From Hyaloscypha bicolor E (lineage: Eukaryota > Ascomycota > Leotiomycetes > Helotiales > Hyaloscyphaceae), in contig NW_020194512.1 of the NCBI RefSeq assembly GCF_002865645.1, positions 4,195,183-4,259,182 of the forward strand: 64,000 nucleotides of DNA. Reading direction: 5' to 3'. Position 1 is the first letter of the stretch. Each line of letters begins with the position of its first letter. The notes under the pieces were generated by a model. That model had not been told where the DNA came from, searched no databases, and saw only the letters and a program-made list of their open reading frames with translations. Below, piece by piece: positions 13,838 through 25,900 of the stretch. The position numbers and the translations under genes were made by a program.

Positions 13838-14440
13838 CTAGCTAAATACTCTAGTATATATAAATACTAAAGCTCTAAGAAGAAGCCTTACTATTTATAT
13901 AATATTATAGATATATTAATTATTAATACTATTAGTATAATTACCAAGTCTCTATAACCCTCTTCTCTATAATACTTTCCTCTATAACCCTTCTCTCTCT
14001 TCTATATAAATAGTCGAGTATAATCTATATTCCCGGCAGAGTACTAATTACTTTGCAAGCAGGGCAAGTATATATACTATAGTAGTAATAAATACTAGGT
14101 AAAGAACTATAATATTTAACTATATAAGGAAATAGAAAAGAAGGTATCTCTGCCAGAACTAAAGGTTATAGTAGGTAAGAATAGTAGAAAAGTCAGAATC
14201 TATATAGTTAATAAATCTAATTCTAATAGCTATAATTCTATTAGACCTTATAGCCCCGATTCAGATTCTGAGAATAAAGAGGAACTAGTATATTAGAAAC
14301 TAGTAGATTATATAGATAGGGAATACCGGAAGTAGGATATATAAGGGTATACGAGATTATATAATTTTCGAGTACTCGGGACAAGCTTTCCTAAAAGGGG
14401 AAGTAATATTATACTTTACCGCTTTACTAGTAAATTTAGT
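13838..14440 (+). pseudogene. Gag of the older retrotransposon, 3' part
   Basis: Continues the frame interrupted at 691. A C-terminal tail reads VSLPELKVIVGKNSRKVRIY and then YSPDSDSENKEELVY near 14150-14300, with a possible degraded zinc knuckle near 14050. Stops are at Gln-type codons. No protease or pol follows in frame. By about 14500 the sequence has changed to a copia-type pol, so the host element was already truncated or recombined. Confidence 0.6.
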
Positions 14441-14499
14441 ATTATATAATTATGTAATAATATATATAGCTAGCTAGTATTTAGAATACTAAAGCTCCT

Positions 14500-15340
14500 G
14501 TATATATAAGCTTCCTTCCTTAGTTTAGAATCCTCGAATTAAGAGCTACTCTATTTTGCTTTTCAAGCCTAGAGACCCGGTTTCGTAATAAATACTATAA
14601 GTAATAGAAATACTATTTATTAAAATCTCTTTATTAAGAACTAATATATTACTTAATATACTAAAGAAATATATATTATATTAGTTTATTAACTAAAAGC
14701 TTTATATAATGTATTAATTACTATTTAAGTTATTAAACTTTCGGAAACTAATATAAAAGTATTTAATAAATATATTTAATAGTAAATTGAAAATACTAGT
14801 AAAGAATTAAGATTTATAAAGCTAGTAAAGAAGTTTTTATATTTAATTGTTTTTATAAATACTTTATTTATAAATAATAGAGATTTCTTTTCCTAAATTA
14901 AATATATTCTAATTCTAGTAAATAGAATTAGATATACTAATATTATCTACTAGTTTTTTACTAAATATAAAAGAATTACTAGAAGTATTCTAGCTTTAAA
15001 ACTTTATAATATAGCTTATAGTTTTAATATAGATACTTTAGTTAAATCTATAATTAATAAAATATTAGAAATAGAACTATTATTAGTTATCTATATTAAT
15101 TTAAAATTACTATATAAATGCTTTATTAAATTAGGTATTACTTGAGAGAAATATCTAATAATTAATATAATATATCTTTACTAGATATATAAATAACGAG
15201 AAATTATAGAAGTTAAGTAAATTAAGGGAAAATTGAATTCTACTAATTCTATAATAAAATCGAAGCTATAAAATATTCTTAAATACCTTATTAATATAAA
15301 TATTATATAATTAAATATAGAGAAATAGATTAAATATAAA
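14500..15340 (+). pseudogene. Ty1/copia pol remnant: end of RT and RNase H
   Basis: Read through RIP stops on the + strand. The segment IENTSKELRFIKLVKKF (about 14780-14830) leads into the RNase H domain, with INNRDFFS, TKYKRITRSILALKLYNIA (about 14960-15020), then EKYLIINIIYL and NSTNSIIKSKL near 15250. This order matches the RNase H end of fungal copia elements. Upstream RT, integrase and gag are missing. A degraded LTR start may lie at about 15374 (TATAGAAGGG). Confidence 0.75.
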
Positions 15341-15816
15341 TAGAATAAGAAATAAATATATAGAATAGAAAAATATTATAGAAGGGAAAATTATATATAA
15401 AAGGCTATAGCCTTTTATATATAACTAAAACCTTAAAAGTAATATAGATATATAAAATATTTAAGAGATCTAGTACTAGATCGGATTAAGGAATTTATAT
15501 ATAATTAAAGAAAAGTACTATTTTTTGTGTTTTTTAGAAAGATTCTAGTATTAGTATAGCTATAGTTATTAATAGTTATATAATATAGTTATATAATATA
15601 GAAATAAATAATAGATAATAATTATATAACTTTATATTATATAAATAACTTAATAGATAGCTAGTTTTTATTAAGTTTAGTAGATTTAGAAATTATATAT
15701 TAATATTATAATATTATAATTCTTATTTCTAAATAATAACTTTATTAACTTATATATTAAGTATTCTATATATATTATATATTATATTATATATTTCTAA
15801 TAAACTAATAGTTATT
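15341..15816. other. AT-rich linker, possible copia LTR remains
   Basis: No gene seen. 15374-15480 begins like an LTR and contains a run (AAAAGGCTATAGCCTTTT) resembling the palindromic centre of the gypsy LTR. 15540-15816 is a set of short AT palindromes. The boundary with copy C is near 15817. Confidence 0.35.
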
Positions 15817-17735
15817 AATAATATTAAAATAATATTTCTTTTTTTTATATTACTAGAATATTATTATCTTTTTATATATTTTATTATATTTATAAATAGA
15901 AATATTTATAGGCTTGAAATTTATAGGTTTAAAAATATAATCTTTTATTAAAATAGATAATTCCTTTATAAATTCTCGATATTAAAAAAAAAGATTTTAT
16001 TTTTTTTAATAATTTCTTTAATATTTTATTAAATATATTAATATAAGATTTAAAAGAGATTTCTTTATTCTACATTTATCTAATAATTTAATTAAGAAGA
16101 TTATAGCTAATTTTAAATATTTTCTAGTTATATTTTCGGAATTCTTTTAATAAAGTTTTAAAAAACTTGATTTCTTAGTAATTTCCTGAATTATTAATAT
16201 AATATTTTAATATAGTCTTAATCTAAGTTTTATAAATAAGAGAAGTATAATAAATAATTCTTTTTTCTTAATATTATTAGAAATATAATAGTTTTTATAT
16301 ATATTTATATATTATTTTAAAAATATAAAAATATTACTTTTCTAAAATTATAATATTTTAGGAATTTCTATAAATAATAGATTTAAATCCGATATTAGTA
16401 TATATTTGCTTTTAGCTATATTAATTTTAATAATTTCTTTTATAAGTAATTATAGAATTTCTATATTTGAAATTTCTATTAATAATATTTCTGAAAAACT
16501 AATTTTCTATTTAAATATATCTTTTAATTTAGAAACCGGAATTTGGAAAAAACTAGTTAGTAATAATAAATATAATCTAGATTCGAGTTTTAGTATTAAT
16601 AATAATAAGATAATAGTTTTTCTAGTTTTATTTCTATTATTTATATTCTCTTTTTTATTTTATTAGTTTAATATTTATAATATCTTTTCTTAATTTTACT
16701 AAACTAGATATATTTAATAGTATTATTAATAAATATAATAAAAATAATAATAATAAAAATAAATTCTCTAATTCTATTATTTTCTTTAATTTTTCTAAAA
16801 AAAGTTTATTATTTCTATTTAGTAATTTCTCTTTTTTTTTAGGGGCTTTTCTAATTTATTTATATAATTTTTTATTTCCGATTTCTTTTTAATTCTTTCC
16901 GATTTCTATTTACTATTTTACTTGAAATTAAAGACATTTTCTATTTTAGGTATTTTTTTTAATTTTATAAATAAGCTTTATTATTAAAATTAAAGCTATT
17001 TCTATTTTAGCCTTTATTATAATTAAAAATAATATATAAATTAATAATATAATTTTATTTCTATATATTAAAGTCTATTTTTAACTAAAATCTAATTTAT
17101 ATTATTTTAATATAATATTTTATATTTTGTTTCCTTTATTTCTTTTTTTTTATAATTAGCCTCTATTTTTACTATTTTTATATATTATACTAGTAACTAT
17201 ATTTTATAGCTAATTTATATTCAAATTACTAAATATATTAGAAATTAGTATTTATATATTCTTAATATTTCGGTTTTAGACTTAAAATATTATAATAGCT
17301 TTTTTCTTTCTAAATTTACTAAGCTAATAATCCGCTTTATAGAAATCTTTTAAAACTTTATAAAAGTATTATTTTAATTATAAAATTTCGATTTCCTTAT
17401 ATTATTTATTATAAAATATATAATAGAGAAACTATAATAAAATAAAAACTTATATAAAATATACTAGACTATAAAATATAACTTAATAATAAAATAATAA
17501 AATTAAAGATATAAATAATAAAATATGAATAGTATATAATATAAATAGTATATAATATCTAAAAGTTTAATTAATTAAATATAAAAAAAATTATTATCTA
17601 GAATTATAGAAAGCTAGCTTTTTTATATAATTTCTATAAGTTATATATAAAAGGCTCTAGCTTTTATTATATAATCAAGATATTAAAACTATTAAAATAA
17701 AGCGGTTTTAATAGAATATAACTTATTATATTATA
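15817..17735 (-). mobile_element. Copy C: truncated 5' end of the 13-kb element
   Basis: Colinear with 11905-13837 of copy A. It holds the 5' LTR (17419-17735) and about 1.6 kb of the gag end, then breaks off at about 15817. The same chance + strand frame seen in copy A at 12501 is present here at 16406, which confirms the alignment. It is more AT-rich than copy A and even most CG sites are gone, so it is an older copy. Confidence 0.85.
17419..17735 (-). repeat. 5' LTR of copy C
   Basis: Aligns with the other family LTRs, with a short AT insertion around 17540. No clear target duplication remains, because the other end of the element is missing. Confidence 0.8.
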
Positions 17736-19840
17736 TTAACTAAATAATTATAATATCTAATTACCTGCTTTTCTTAATTTTAAAAATTCTAAAAAACTTC
17801 TAATATTATATAATTAAAACTATAATTTGAAATCTATAATTATCTTTTAATATTCTATTAAAAATAAGAAAGATTTAAAGATTTTAAAATAAAAAAACAG
17901 GCTACTTAAAAAGAAAAAAGGGCCTAAAAAACTAAAAAAGATTTTAAATAATAATTAAAATATTTTTTTCTAGGTTTTATTAAAGTTTATAAGAAATTAT
18001 ATTTATATTTTAAAAAGAAAAAGTTGAAAATTAAAAAGGCTTATTATAAATAAACTAGTTATAAGTATTTCAAATTAGTAAAATTCTAACTTTTATAAAT
18101 TCTATTTTTAAAAGTAAAAATATTAGATATTAGTTCTATTTAGAACTTAATAAAAAAATAAGAAATACCTTCTAAAATTCATTTATTTTCTATTAGAATA
18201 TAATTATATTATAATAATATTAATATAGAAAAGTTAGAAGAATATTTTAAAAACCTTATAATAGCTATATAAGCTTTATAAAAAGCCTTAACTTTAATAA
18301 TTAAATCTCGAATAATAATAAATATTATATTCTTAGTTTCTAATATACTAAAAATAGATTATTTAATAATTTTAAAAGAAATAGTAGTAATAAAGTTAAT
18401 ACCTTAAATATAAATATTATAGAATTCTTTAAAGAAGCTAAATAGCTTCTAAAATATATTATAAAAACTTATTTTTAGAACTTTAGTTTAAATTATATTA
18501 TTTTTAGTATTTTTGAGATATAAAGAAAAGTTTTAGAATTTATTAGATTTCTTTTAGTCTTTAAAGACTTAATTAATAGAATTTTCTTTATTAGTATAAT
18601 ATTATTTAAAATACTATTTAAAATAGATTTTAAAAATTATAATAATATTTTTCTAGAACTAATAAATCTTTAAAAAACTATAAGAAATCTAGAATTATAT
18701 TAGTTTTAGCTTATATTAGAACTAGAAATTTTACTAAAATATAGGACTTAAAACCTCTATTATAATAGTTATAATTCTTTTTATTAAAAGTAATTATATA
18801 TAAAATAAAGAAATTAATAAATTAATATTTAAAATATTTTAAATACTTATTAGTAATAGAAAAAGAGGCTATAAGATTACTTTTATACTTTTAATAAAGC
18901 CGAATTAAATAAGAAAATATTATAAAATTAATTAAAAACAATTAATAAAGCTTAAAAAAAGCTTAAAAAATAGAAAAAGAGAATAGAAAATAAAGATAAA
19001 AGATATTAATATTATTAGTATTATTAATTAAAAAGGAAAAAAGCTTTTTATAATATAAAAAGGTTCTTTTATAAAAAGAAAAACTATTTAAATTAATTAT
19101 TTAGTTTTTATATTAGTTCTATTTAAGAAATAATATAAATAATTTATATATTCTTTTAAAGACTTATAAATAAACTCTAGTATTTATAAATAATTTATAT
19201 AGGATTTATATATAAATATTCTAATAAATTCTTTTTTAAAGCTATTTAAAATATTCTAATATATAGCTTAATAAATAATATTAATTTTATAGAATAATAT
19301 TTTAGTATTTTCTATTAGGCTAATTAGAATATTCGACTCTTAAAATAAAATTATAATTATTAATTAATACCTATAATTATATTATAAATATTAGGTCTTT
19401 TTATTTATTTAATACTATTTTAATTAAATAATAAATACTTATTATTTAGAATTATATTATAGAAATTACTTTATAAAATATTAGCGTTTTTAGTTTAATA
19501 GAATTAAGTATATTTTTAACTAGAATAGATTAAATAATTTCAGAAATAAGATTTATAAAAAGAAATATATTTATAATATATATAAAGCCTTATATAAAAC
19601 TAATTATATATAATAAATTAGAAACCTTAATTTTAAAAAAAAGAAGTTAATAATTCCTAATTTTATTATATTACTTTATTATTAATAATTAATTATATTT
19701 ATTAATTTATAACTAATATATATATTAGCTAAATATTCTATTTATAAGAGATTTCCCTAAATCTTTTAAAAGAAATAGAGATTAGTTTTATAATAAATCT
19801 AATATTATATAGTTTTTATATTTTACTAATTTATTTATTA
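17736..19840 (+). other. Extreme AT-rich region with an unidentified relict reading frame
   Basis: From about 18200 to 19650 a + strand reading can be followed mainly through Q-type stops, with lysine-rich segments near 18950. I could not match it to a family. The rest is low-complexity AT DNA. Confidence 0.3.
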
Positions 19841-21380
19841 TTTTATTATATACTATTAATTATCTTATATTTAATTATTAAAGCTATTTAAATATCTATA
19901 AAAAAATTAAGCTATTAAAAGACTATAAAAATCTATAAAGTTCCTAAATCTATATTATATAATAAAATAAATAGCCGAATTATTCTCTTTAAATATTAGC
20001 TAATAAATACTAATTTAAATAAATTCAAGAAATAAATTATTATTAATTATATATTTAATTGGGATTTTAAAGGGTTTTCTTTCTAATAAACTAATATAAA
20101 AGATATAGTAAATTAATTATAAAAAATATATTAAATAAAACCTATTAATAAGCTCTAGATATATTATTTTATATAATATTATCTAAAATTAAAAATATAT
20201 TTTAACCGGATTTATAACTTTTAAAGAGCCTTATATAAAGATTCTAAACTAATTAGTATATAGTTTTAATTAATATAAAATATATAAATGAAATATAATA
20301 TAATAAATAATAATTTCTATAACTTTAATAAAACCGGCTTTTTAATAGATTTAATTATATCCGAAATAATAATTATATATATTAATTAATATAATAGAAT
20401 TAATAAAATTAAATTAAATAATTAGAAATAAATAATAGCTATTATTTATATTAATAATAAAAATTGAAATATTTCTTTATTTTTAGCTATTTAAAGTATT
20501 AATTATTTTATAAATTAATATTTTAAAACTAATTTCCTATATAATTAAGTTATTAAATCTATAAATAATAGGTAAATAAATAATAAAACGAGTTTAAAAT
20601 AGATAAAATACTTTAGTAAATATATTATTTCTTATATAAAAAACCTATATTAGATACTAGTTCTAAATAAATATAAGAATTATAAATTAATTAAATTCTA
20701 AAACTATTATAAGTTTTATAATATTATAGCTTTTAAATTGCCTTTATATTTTTCTTATTTAATTTAGCTATTTAATATTAAATATTTTAATATATTAAAA
20801 TAAATATATAGCTAGTAAATTAAAGGCTTTATAAAAGCCTATATCTATTATATTACTAAAATCGAGTTTTTTATAACCTTTAAAGTAATATATCTATAAT
20901 TAATTATAGTCGAAAATATTTAAGCTAAATTCTATAAAGCTAGCCTAATTTCCTTTAATTCTTAAATAGTAATTTTGAAGCTTAATATTAAATTATAAAT
21001 TCTAATACTAATTTAGCCCTTTTAGATACTATATAACCTAACTAATATTCTTTTATAAATAACTCTAGTTAGAAATTATATTATTTACTATTAAAAAAGC
21101 TTACTAATATTACTTTTTTTTAAGTATTATTATATTAGTAAAAAGTATAGAAATTTTAGTATATAAGAATATCCTTTTAGCTATTAAGGTTTATACTTTT
21201 TATAAGATAAATAAAGTATTTTCTAAATATTATAGAACTAAAAAGAATTATATCTATTAAGGAAATATATTTATTATAAAGAATATATATAATATTTTAG
21301 TCTAGAAAAAAGTAAATAAATAGATTTAATATAATAAGTATTTAAAGAAATTATTAAAATAAAAAGCAATTAAATATATA
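19840..21380 (+). pseudogene. pogo/Fot1-like DDE transposase, RIP-degraded
   Basis: Domains in order: a psq-type helix-turn-helix (KTIKIYKVPKSTLYNKI at about 19910-19970), a CENP-B-like stretch with FNWDFKGFSF near 20060, the start of the DDE domain (FYNFNKTGFLIDL at 20320-20365, matching the usual N-x-D-E-x-G-F), a second block ISLFLAI near 20480, a third block ILVLNKYKNYKL near 20660, and the C-terminal KIEFFITFK plus a coiled-coil-like tail (KVFSKYYRTKKN near 21220). This is the order in fungal pogo/Fot1 transposases, which cut and paste via a DDD/E site. Terminal inverted repeats were not found. Confidence 0.8.
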
Positions 21381-21732
21381 ATATTATAAAAATTACAGAA
21401 AAGCTAGTTATAATATACGAATTTATTAAAAAAATATAAATATATCTGGTTTATTAGATTCTAATTAGTTTTAATTAATTTAATATATTATAATTAAATA
21501 ATTATAGTTTAAAGTAGTAAAATAATAGAAAAGTATATAAGGTTATAATAAATTATATTATAATTTAAAGTATTAATTTATTTTTATAATTATTTTTAAT
21601 ACTTAATACTTTATTTTATAAAACTTATATTTAATATTTATTAGCTTAAAGTTATAAGTTATTTAATATTAAAATTATAAATAAAAGCTAATTAATATAA
21701 GAAATAAAAGAGCCTTTATTATAATTAAGTAA

Positions 21733-22930
21733 ATAACCAGACGGCAAGCCCGTATGCGGAAACCGCGACCCCCGCATCGGGCAAGGCACGCGCACGGGCC
21801 GGCCGCCGCTTTCGCGGGGTATAAGAACATTACATCATCCATCGCTCGCTCCTTTCCCTTCTTCCTTCCTTTTCAACAACCCAACAACCTCCGCCTCGCA
21901 ACTGCGTTAGGAGCATCCTGGTGAGTTTCCCCCTTACCGCAGCATATATCGTATTTGTCCTGATTACGTGGCCCTGGGCTAATTCGAGGCGGCAGGATTA
22001 TTACGAGGGCTCTACTAGAAGCATTTCCTTGAAAGATCTACTAAGGATCCGCTAATTGGACCACGCCAGCTACAGAATTAGCAGCTGAGACACCAGGCAA
22101 CGGGAAAGACCTGGAGAATGTGCCAGTCTACCAGTCTGCCTAAAGCCCTCGGACAGGCAAAGAGGGCAATATCCGAAGTCATATACCCCCCCCCCCCCTC
22201 GTATAATAATTGTCGCTCCTTCCTGCTCAGCTTTTCACGGCCTCGCCGACAATCGAGAAATAATACTGAGATTGGCCAATCGTAGTATATAGCAAAGTGG
22301 GAATAACGGCTATAGATAGGCATATTCCGGGATAAGAGTACAGGATTAACGGTAATAGGGCCTTATAGCTATAGCGGATCTCTCTGTATAAGAGGGGCTG
22401 CATTAACGCCAAGGCATTTTTTCACGGCAAGGGCATTAGAAGGGGGAAAGCCTGGCATGGCATAGTATAGCACGGCGGGCTACAGGGCATATTCCGGTTC
22501 TGCAAGGGTAATGCAAGAAGCCTATATAAACCCTTTAATTTCCCCGTCTCTGCTATCTCTTTTGCAGTCCAGTTATATAGCCAGTAGCTAGCGAAGAACT
22601 TCTCGACTACTCCCAATTATTTCCATGCTCCCAAGATAGTTATTTTTGTTAAATCAGAGTATATTTATAAGCTAACTCCTCCGCGCTCTAAGAGCACAGT
22701 AACCGGCCGTAAACCGGCCCCGGAACAAGTCAGTATCCTTGACAAGCTCTAGTAGATTAGGTCGAGCAATGCATTACTCAGTATACTGCGGCCAGTAATA
22801 GCGGCAGTAGCTAATAGTAATTAGGGCTACAGGCCCGGAATTCGAGATATATAATAGAGATATATTTGGCTTATAGTAATAGTAACTAACTTATGGGAAT
22901 CTAACCAGGGACCGGTACTATTTATAAATA
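21733..22930. other. Island of normal base composition, no identified gene
   Basis: Composition changes abruptly at about 21733. 21740-21920 has a TATA-like GGGTATAAGAAC at 21817-21828, then a pyrimidine-rich stretch, and looks like the promoter/R part of an LTR or a gene promoter. A run of 13 C lies at 22186-22198. Small frames on the - strand (22078-22616) overlap each other and have no recognisable features. By about 22900 the sequence drifts back to RIP composition. Confidence 0.4.
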
Positions 22931-23189
22931 TAGCGACAAAGTACCGAGATTATGTTCCGTCCGCACTCCGCATATTACTCTTTCTTTACGGCAATAATCT
23001 GAGATATTATAATAGGCAAGAAGTCTCTCTGGTCTAGCCGGCTTGACTTATTGCGAATACGGGCTATATAGGGATAATTAATAACTTTACTATTATGCTA
23101 ATTAAGCAATATTTATACCTTTTAAGTAGCTTTAGCCGGCATATATTATCCCACCCTTTATTCGGTAATATAACTCTATTAACTACTAT

Positions 23190-24330
23190 AGAGGCAGATC
23201 GTAACCATATTAATATAATATATACCCGGCCTAAAGAAGGCAAAGCCCGTTAATACCGGAACTCTTGTATTGCGAGGAAGTAAGCCATTAAGCAGTAATA
23301 ATAATAGCGGTTTGAGTAATAGTAATTCCGACCTTAGTAGTAATAATAACGGATATTCGAGTAAGGGCAGGCTCGGCTATTCGGGTATAAGGAGATAAAT
23401 ATCCCATAGGAAGTTCTAGATAAGTAGCGCTTACTAGTATAGAAAAAAGAAGGCAAGCCTTAGAAATAGATCTTTAAGAAGTTCCCAGATAGAACTTTGG
23501 CTATAGTATATATATACTAGATTATAATATAGTATAATATAGAGTTAAGTAAGCTTCCTTCTATAGATAGACATATAGTAGCTCAAGCCTTATATACCTA
23601 CTTACCCCTTAGTATTTGCTAGAACAAGTATCTAAAAATGGCTCTACTTATTTTTTTATTAGCTAGCCCTATTACGGGAGCAGTTATAGTCGAGGGAAGC
23701 AGTATTTAAGGCAAGAAGTATTAGGGGAATCAGATATAGAAATATAATACTATAAAAAAAAAATTAAAGAAATGTAATATCTTTACTAGAAGTAGTTAAT
23801 TTATTTTAAGTGAACTATAAGAGTACCTAATTCCTTGCTTTTTTGGAGATAGTCTGGGGCCTTTTATTATTAGACTATTCTTATTTAAAGAAGAATATTT
23901 GGCTACTCTAGTTATTAGTAAGCCTAATCCTGAAAATTTTGTAATCTGGTAATTCTATTTATAGCTACTTAATATCTCTCTGGGTAATATTTTTATTACT
24001 CTAAGTAGTTAGTATATTCTTTATACTTATTCCTATATCTTCTCGGCTATTACTTAAAAAAAAATAGTAGTTTAATATTAAAGTATATGCGTTATTTGGC
24101 TTTAGAATAAATATAGGATATATAGAATATATAGGATATATAGGACTTTGCTTACTCAGACTAGACTAAAGGGGTCGGGTATATATAATATATCCTAAGT
24201 ATGGATTTTGGCTAATCTCCAAAGCTACCGGAATATTAGAAGGCTATACGTGAGTTTTATATGGGAATTCTTAATACCTGGCCTGACCTAGTAGCTTGGT
24301 TAGTCTAGTTATTATTTCGAGAATAGAAAA
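23190..24330 (+). pseudogene. Unidentified relict coding region, Gln-rich N-terminus
   Basis: A single + strand frame of over 350 codons reads with stops almost only at Gln/Trp-type codons. A dense cluster of TAG/TAA near 23300-23350 suggests a former glutamine tract. Later come FKKFPDRTLAIVYIY, then a hydrophobic stretch KMALLIFLLASPITGAV at about 23636-23690, and IPCFFGDSLGPFIIRLFLF near 23850. I recognise no family. Confidence 0.35.
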
Positions 24331-24389
24331 GTAACTTCTTTTAATACTTGATAGTATTCTTATTATTAATATTTTATTACTCTTATTTT

Positions 24390-25900
24390 ATTACTTGAGT
24401 TCGATAATTAATATATTATAGCCTTCGGATATAATTATTGCCTTTTCTATAATAATAGAAGCTACTATATTTATCTCTTCTCTTTTTCATTTCAAAATAG
24501 TATATTTCTTGCTTAGTTTTTTATTTTCTCGCTTTAAATAATTACATTTCGTTCTTATTTCTTTATTTTACTATTCTAAAGTAGTATATTTCCTTATTAT
24601 TTCCTTATCTTTTAATTCTAAACTACTGTATTTCGTTTTTATTTCTTTAACCTCTAGTTTCTTTTCTCTAAGCTTTTCTAATAAAATCTTATTATTCCGG
24701 GTAATTAACTTATATTATTTCTTTATTTCTTTAATTAGGTCTCTATTACTATTCCCTAGGGTATTATTTAAAGTTTATAGCTCTAATACCTTTAGTTATA
24801 GCTTTTTAAGCCTTATAAGATATTTTAGTAACTAGTAAGTTATATATAAGTAACTTTTAAAGTTACCTGAATTAGAGCCTTTATTTATAACTATAGTACT
24901 TCCGCTATTAAAGTTATTATTATACTTATTATTATTATATGGCTCATTTTCCTCGTTATCTTTATTATCTGAGCTAGAAACTATTATATTACTATACTAT
25001 TATATAGCTTTTATAGCTTTGGTTTCTTTCTTAATAGTTTTCTTATAAGATACTAATAATAAACTTAATTACAGGCTCTATAAAGTAGTTAAGGCTAGTT
25101 ATTTTAAGGTCTATAGGCCAACTTATCTTAATTCGAATAAGCTTTAATAATCCGTTCTTTAATAATTCTATTAAAGCTTTTAAATCTTTATTACTTTATT
25201 TCTATAATAATCTCTAATATAGAAATTTATAAAACTTTTCTTACTATAAAAAGCCCTACTTTCAGGTTCTAAGACTAGTAGAACTATCTCTAATAAGATA
25301 CTTTTAAAGATCTTTTATATGTCTGCCTATATATTTTACTATATATTTTATTAGTAGCTATTTGTAGTTAAATAAATAGCTACTAAGATATATAAATATA
25401 TTCTCTAAATATATTTTCTATAGCCCTTATAAGCTAAAATTTAGGTTTATCTAGATCTGGCGGTTTTTCTAAGTCCTTAATATATAATTTATTATTCTCG
25501 AGAGCCTTAAAATACTCTAGAATATAGGATTAGTTCTATAAACTCAGTTTATTTATAGGAAAGCCTATATAGTTTCCGTTAAAGGCCTATCTGAAATAAT
25601 TTAGTATATCCGGATTATCTTTTTAGGGAAAGAGATTTAATTCATTAAAAATAGTTTTTATTTTAATAATTTATTAACTAATTATATATTCTAGAAAAGA
25701 AACCGAATTAGTAAGACCTTAAGTTTATAATATATAAAATAAAGAGAATTACTAATATACTTTACTAATAGCTCTCGTATTATTTCTTAAAGTTCTTTCT
25801 TCTAATCTTGAAAGTCTTTCTTCTATTTATATAGTTTATTCTCGAGAAGAAACTTTACTTTATTATATATTATTTAAAGTATTTTTTTAGTTTAATAATT
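24390..25900 (-). pseudogene. Unidentified relict coding region on the - strand
   Basis: A - strand frame can be followed from about 25870 to 24420 with stops mainly at Gln-type codons. Segments include YIISQQIIKIKTIFNELN near 25660 (Gln inferred) and a Lys/Gln-rich, coiled-coil-like C-terminal half. No catalytic motif recognised. It is convergent with the relict at 23190-24330, and both may belong to one large element. Confidence 0.3.

Noticed and set aside
12501..16666. Open + strand frames of 86 codons at 12501-12761 and 16406-16666
   Set aside because: They lie opposite the gag region of copies A and C and are alike only because the copies are homologous. They are hydrophobic shadow frames.
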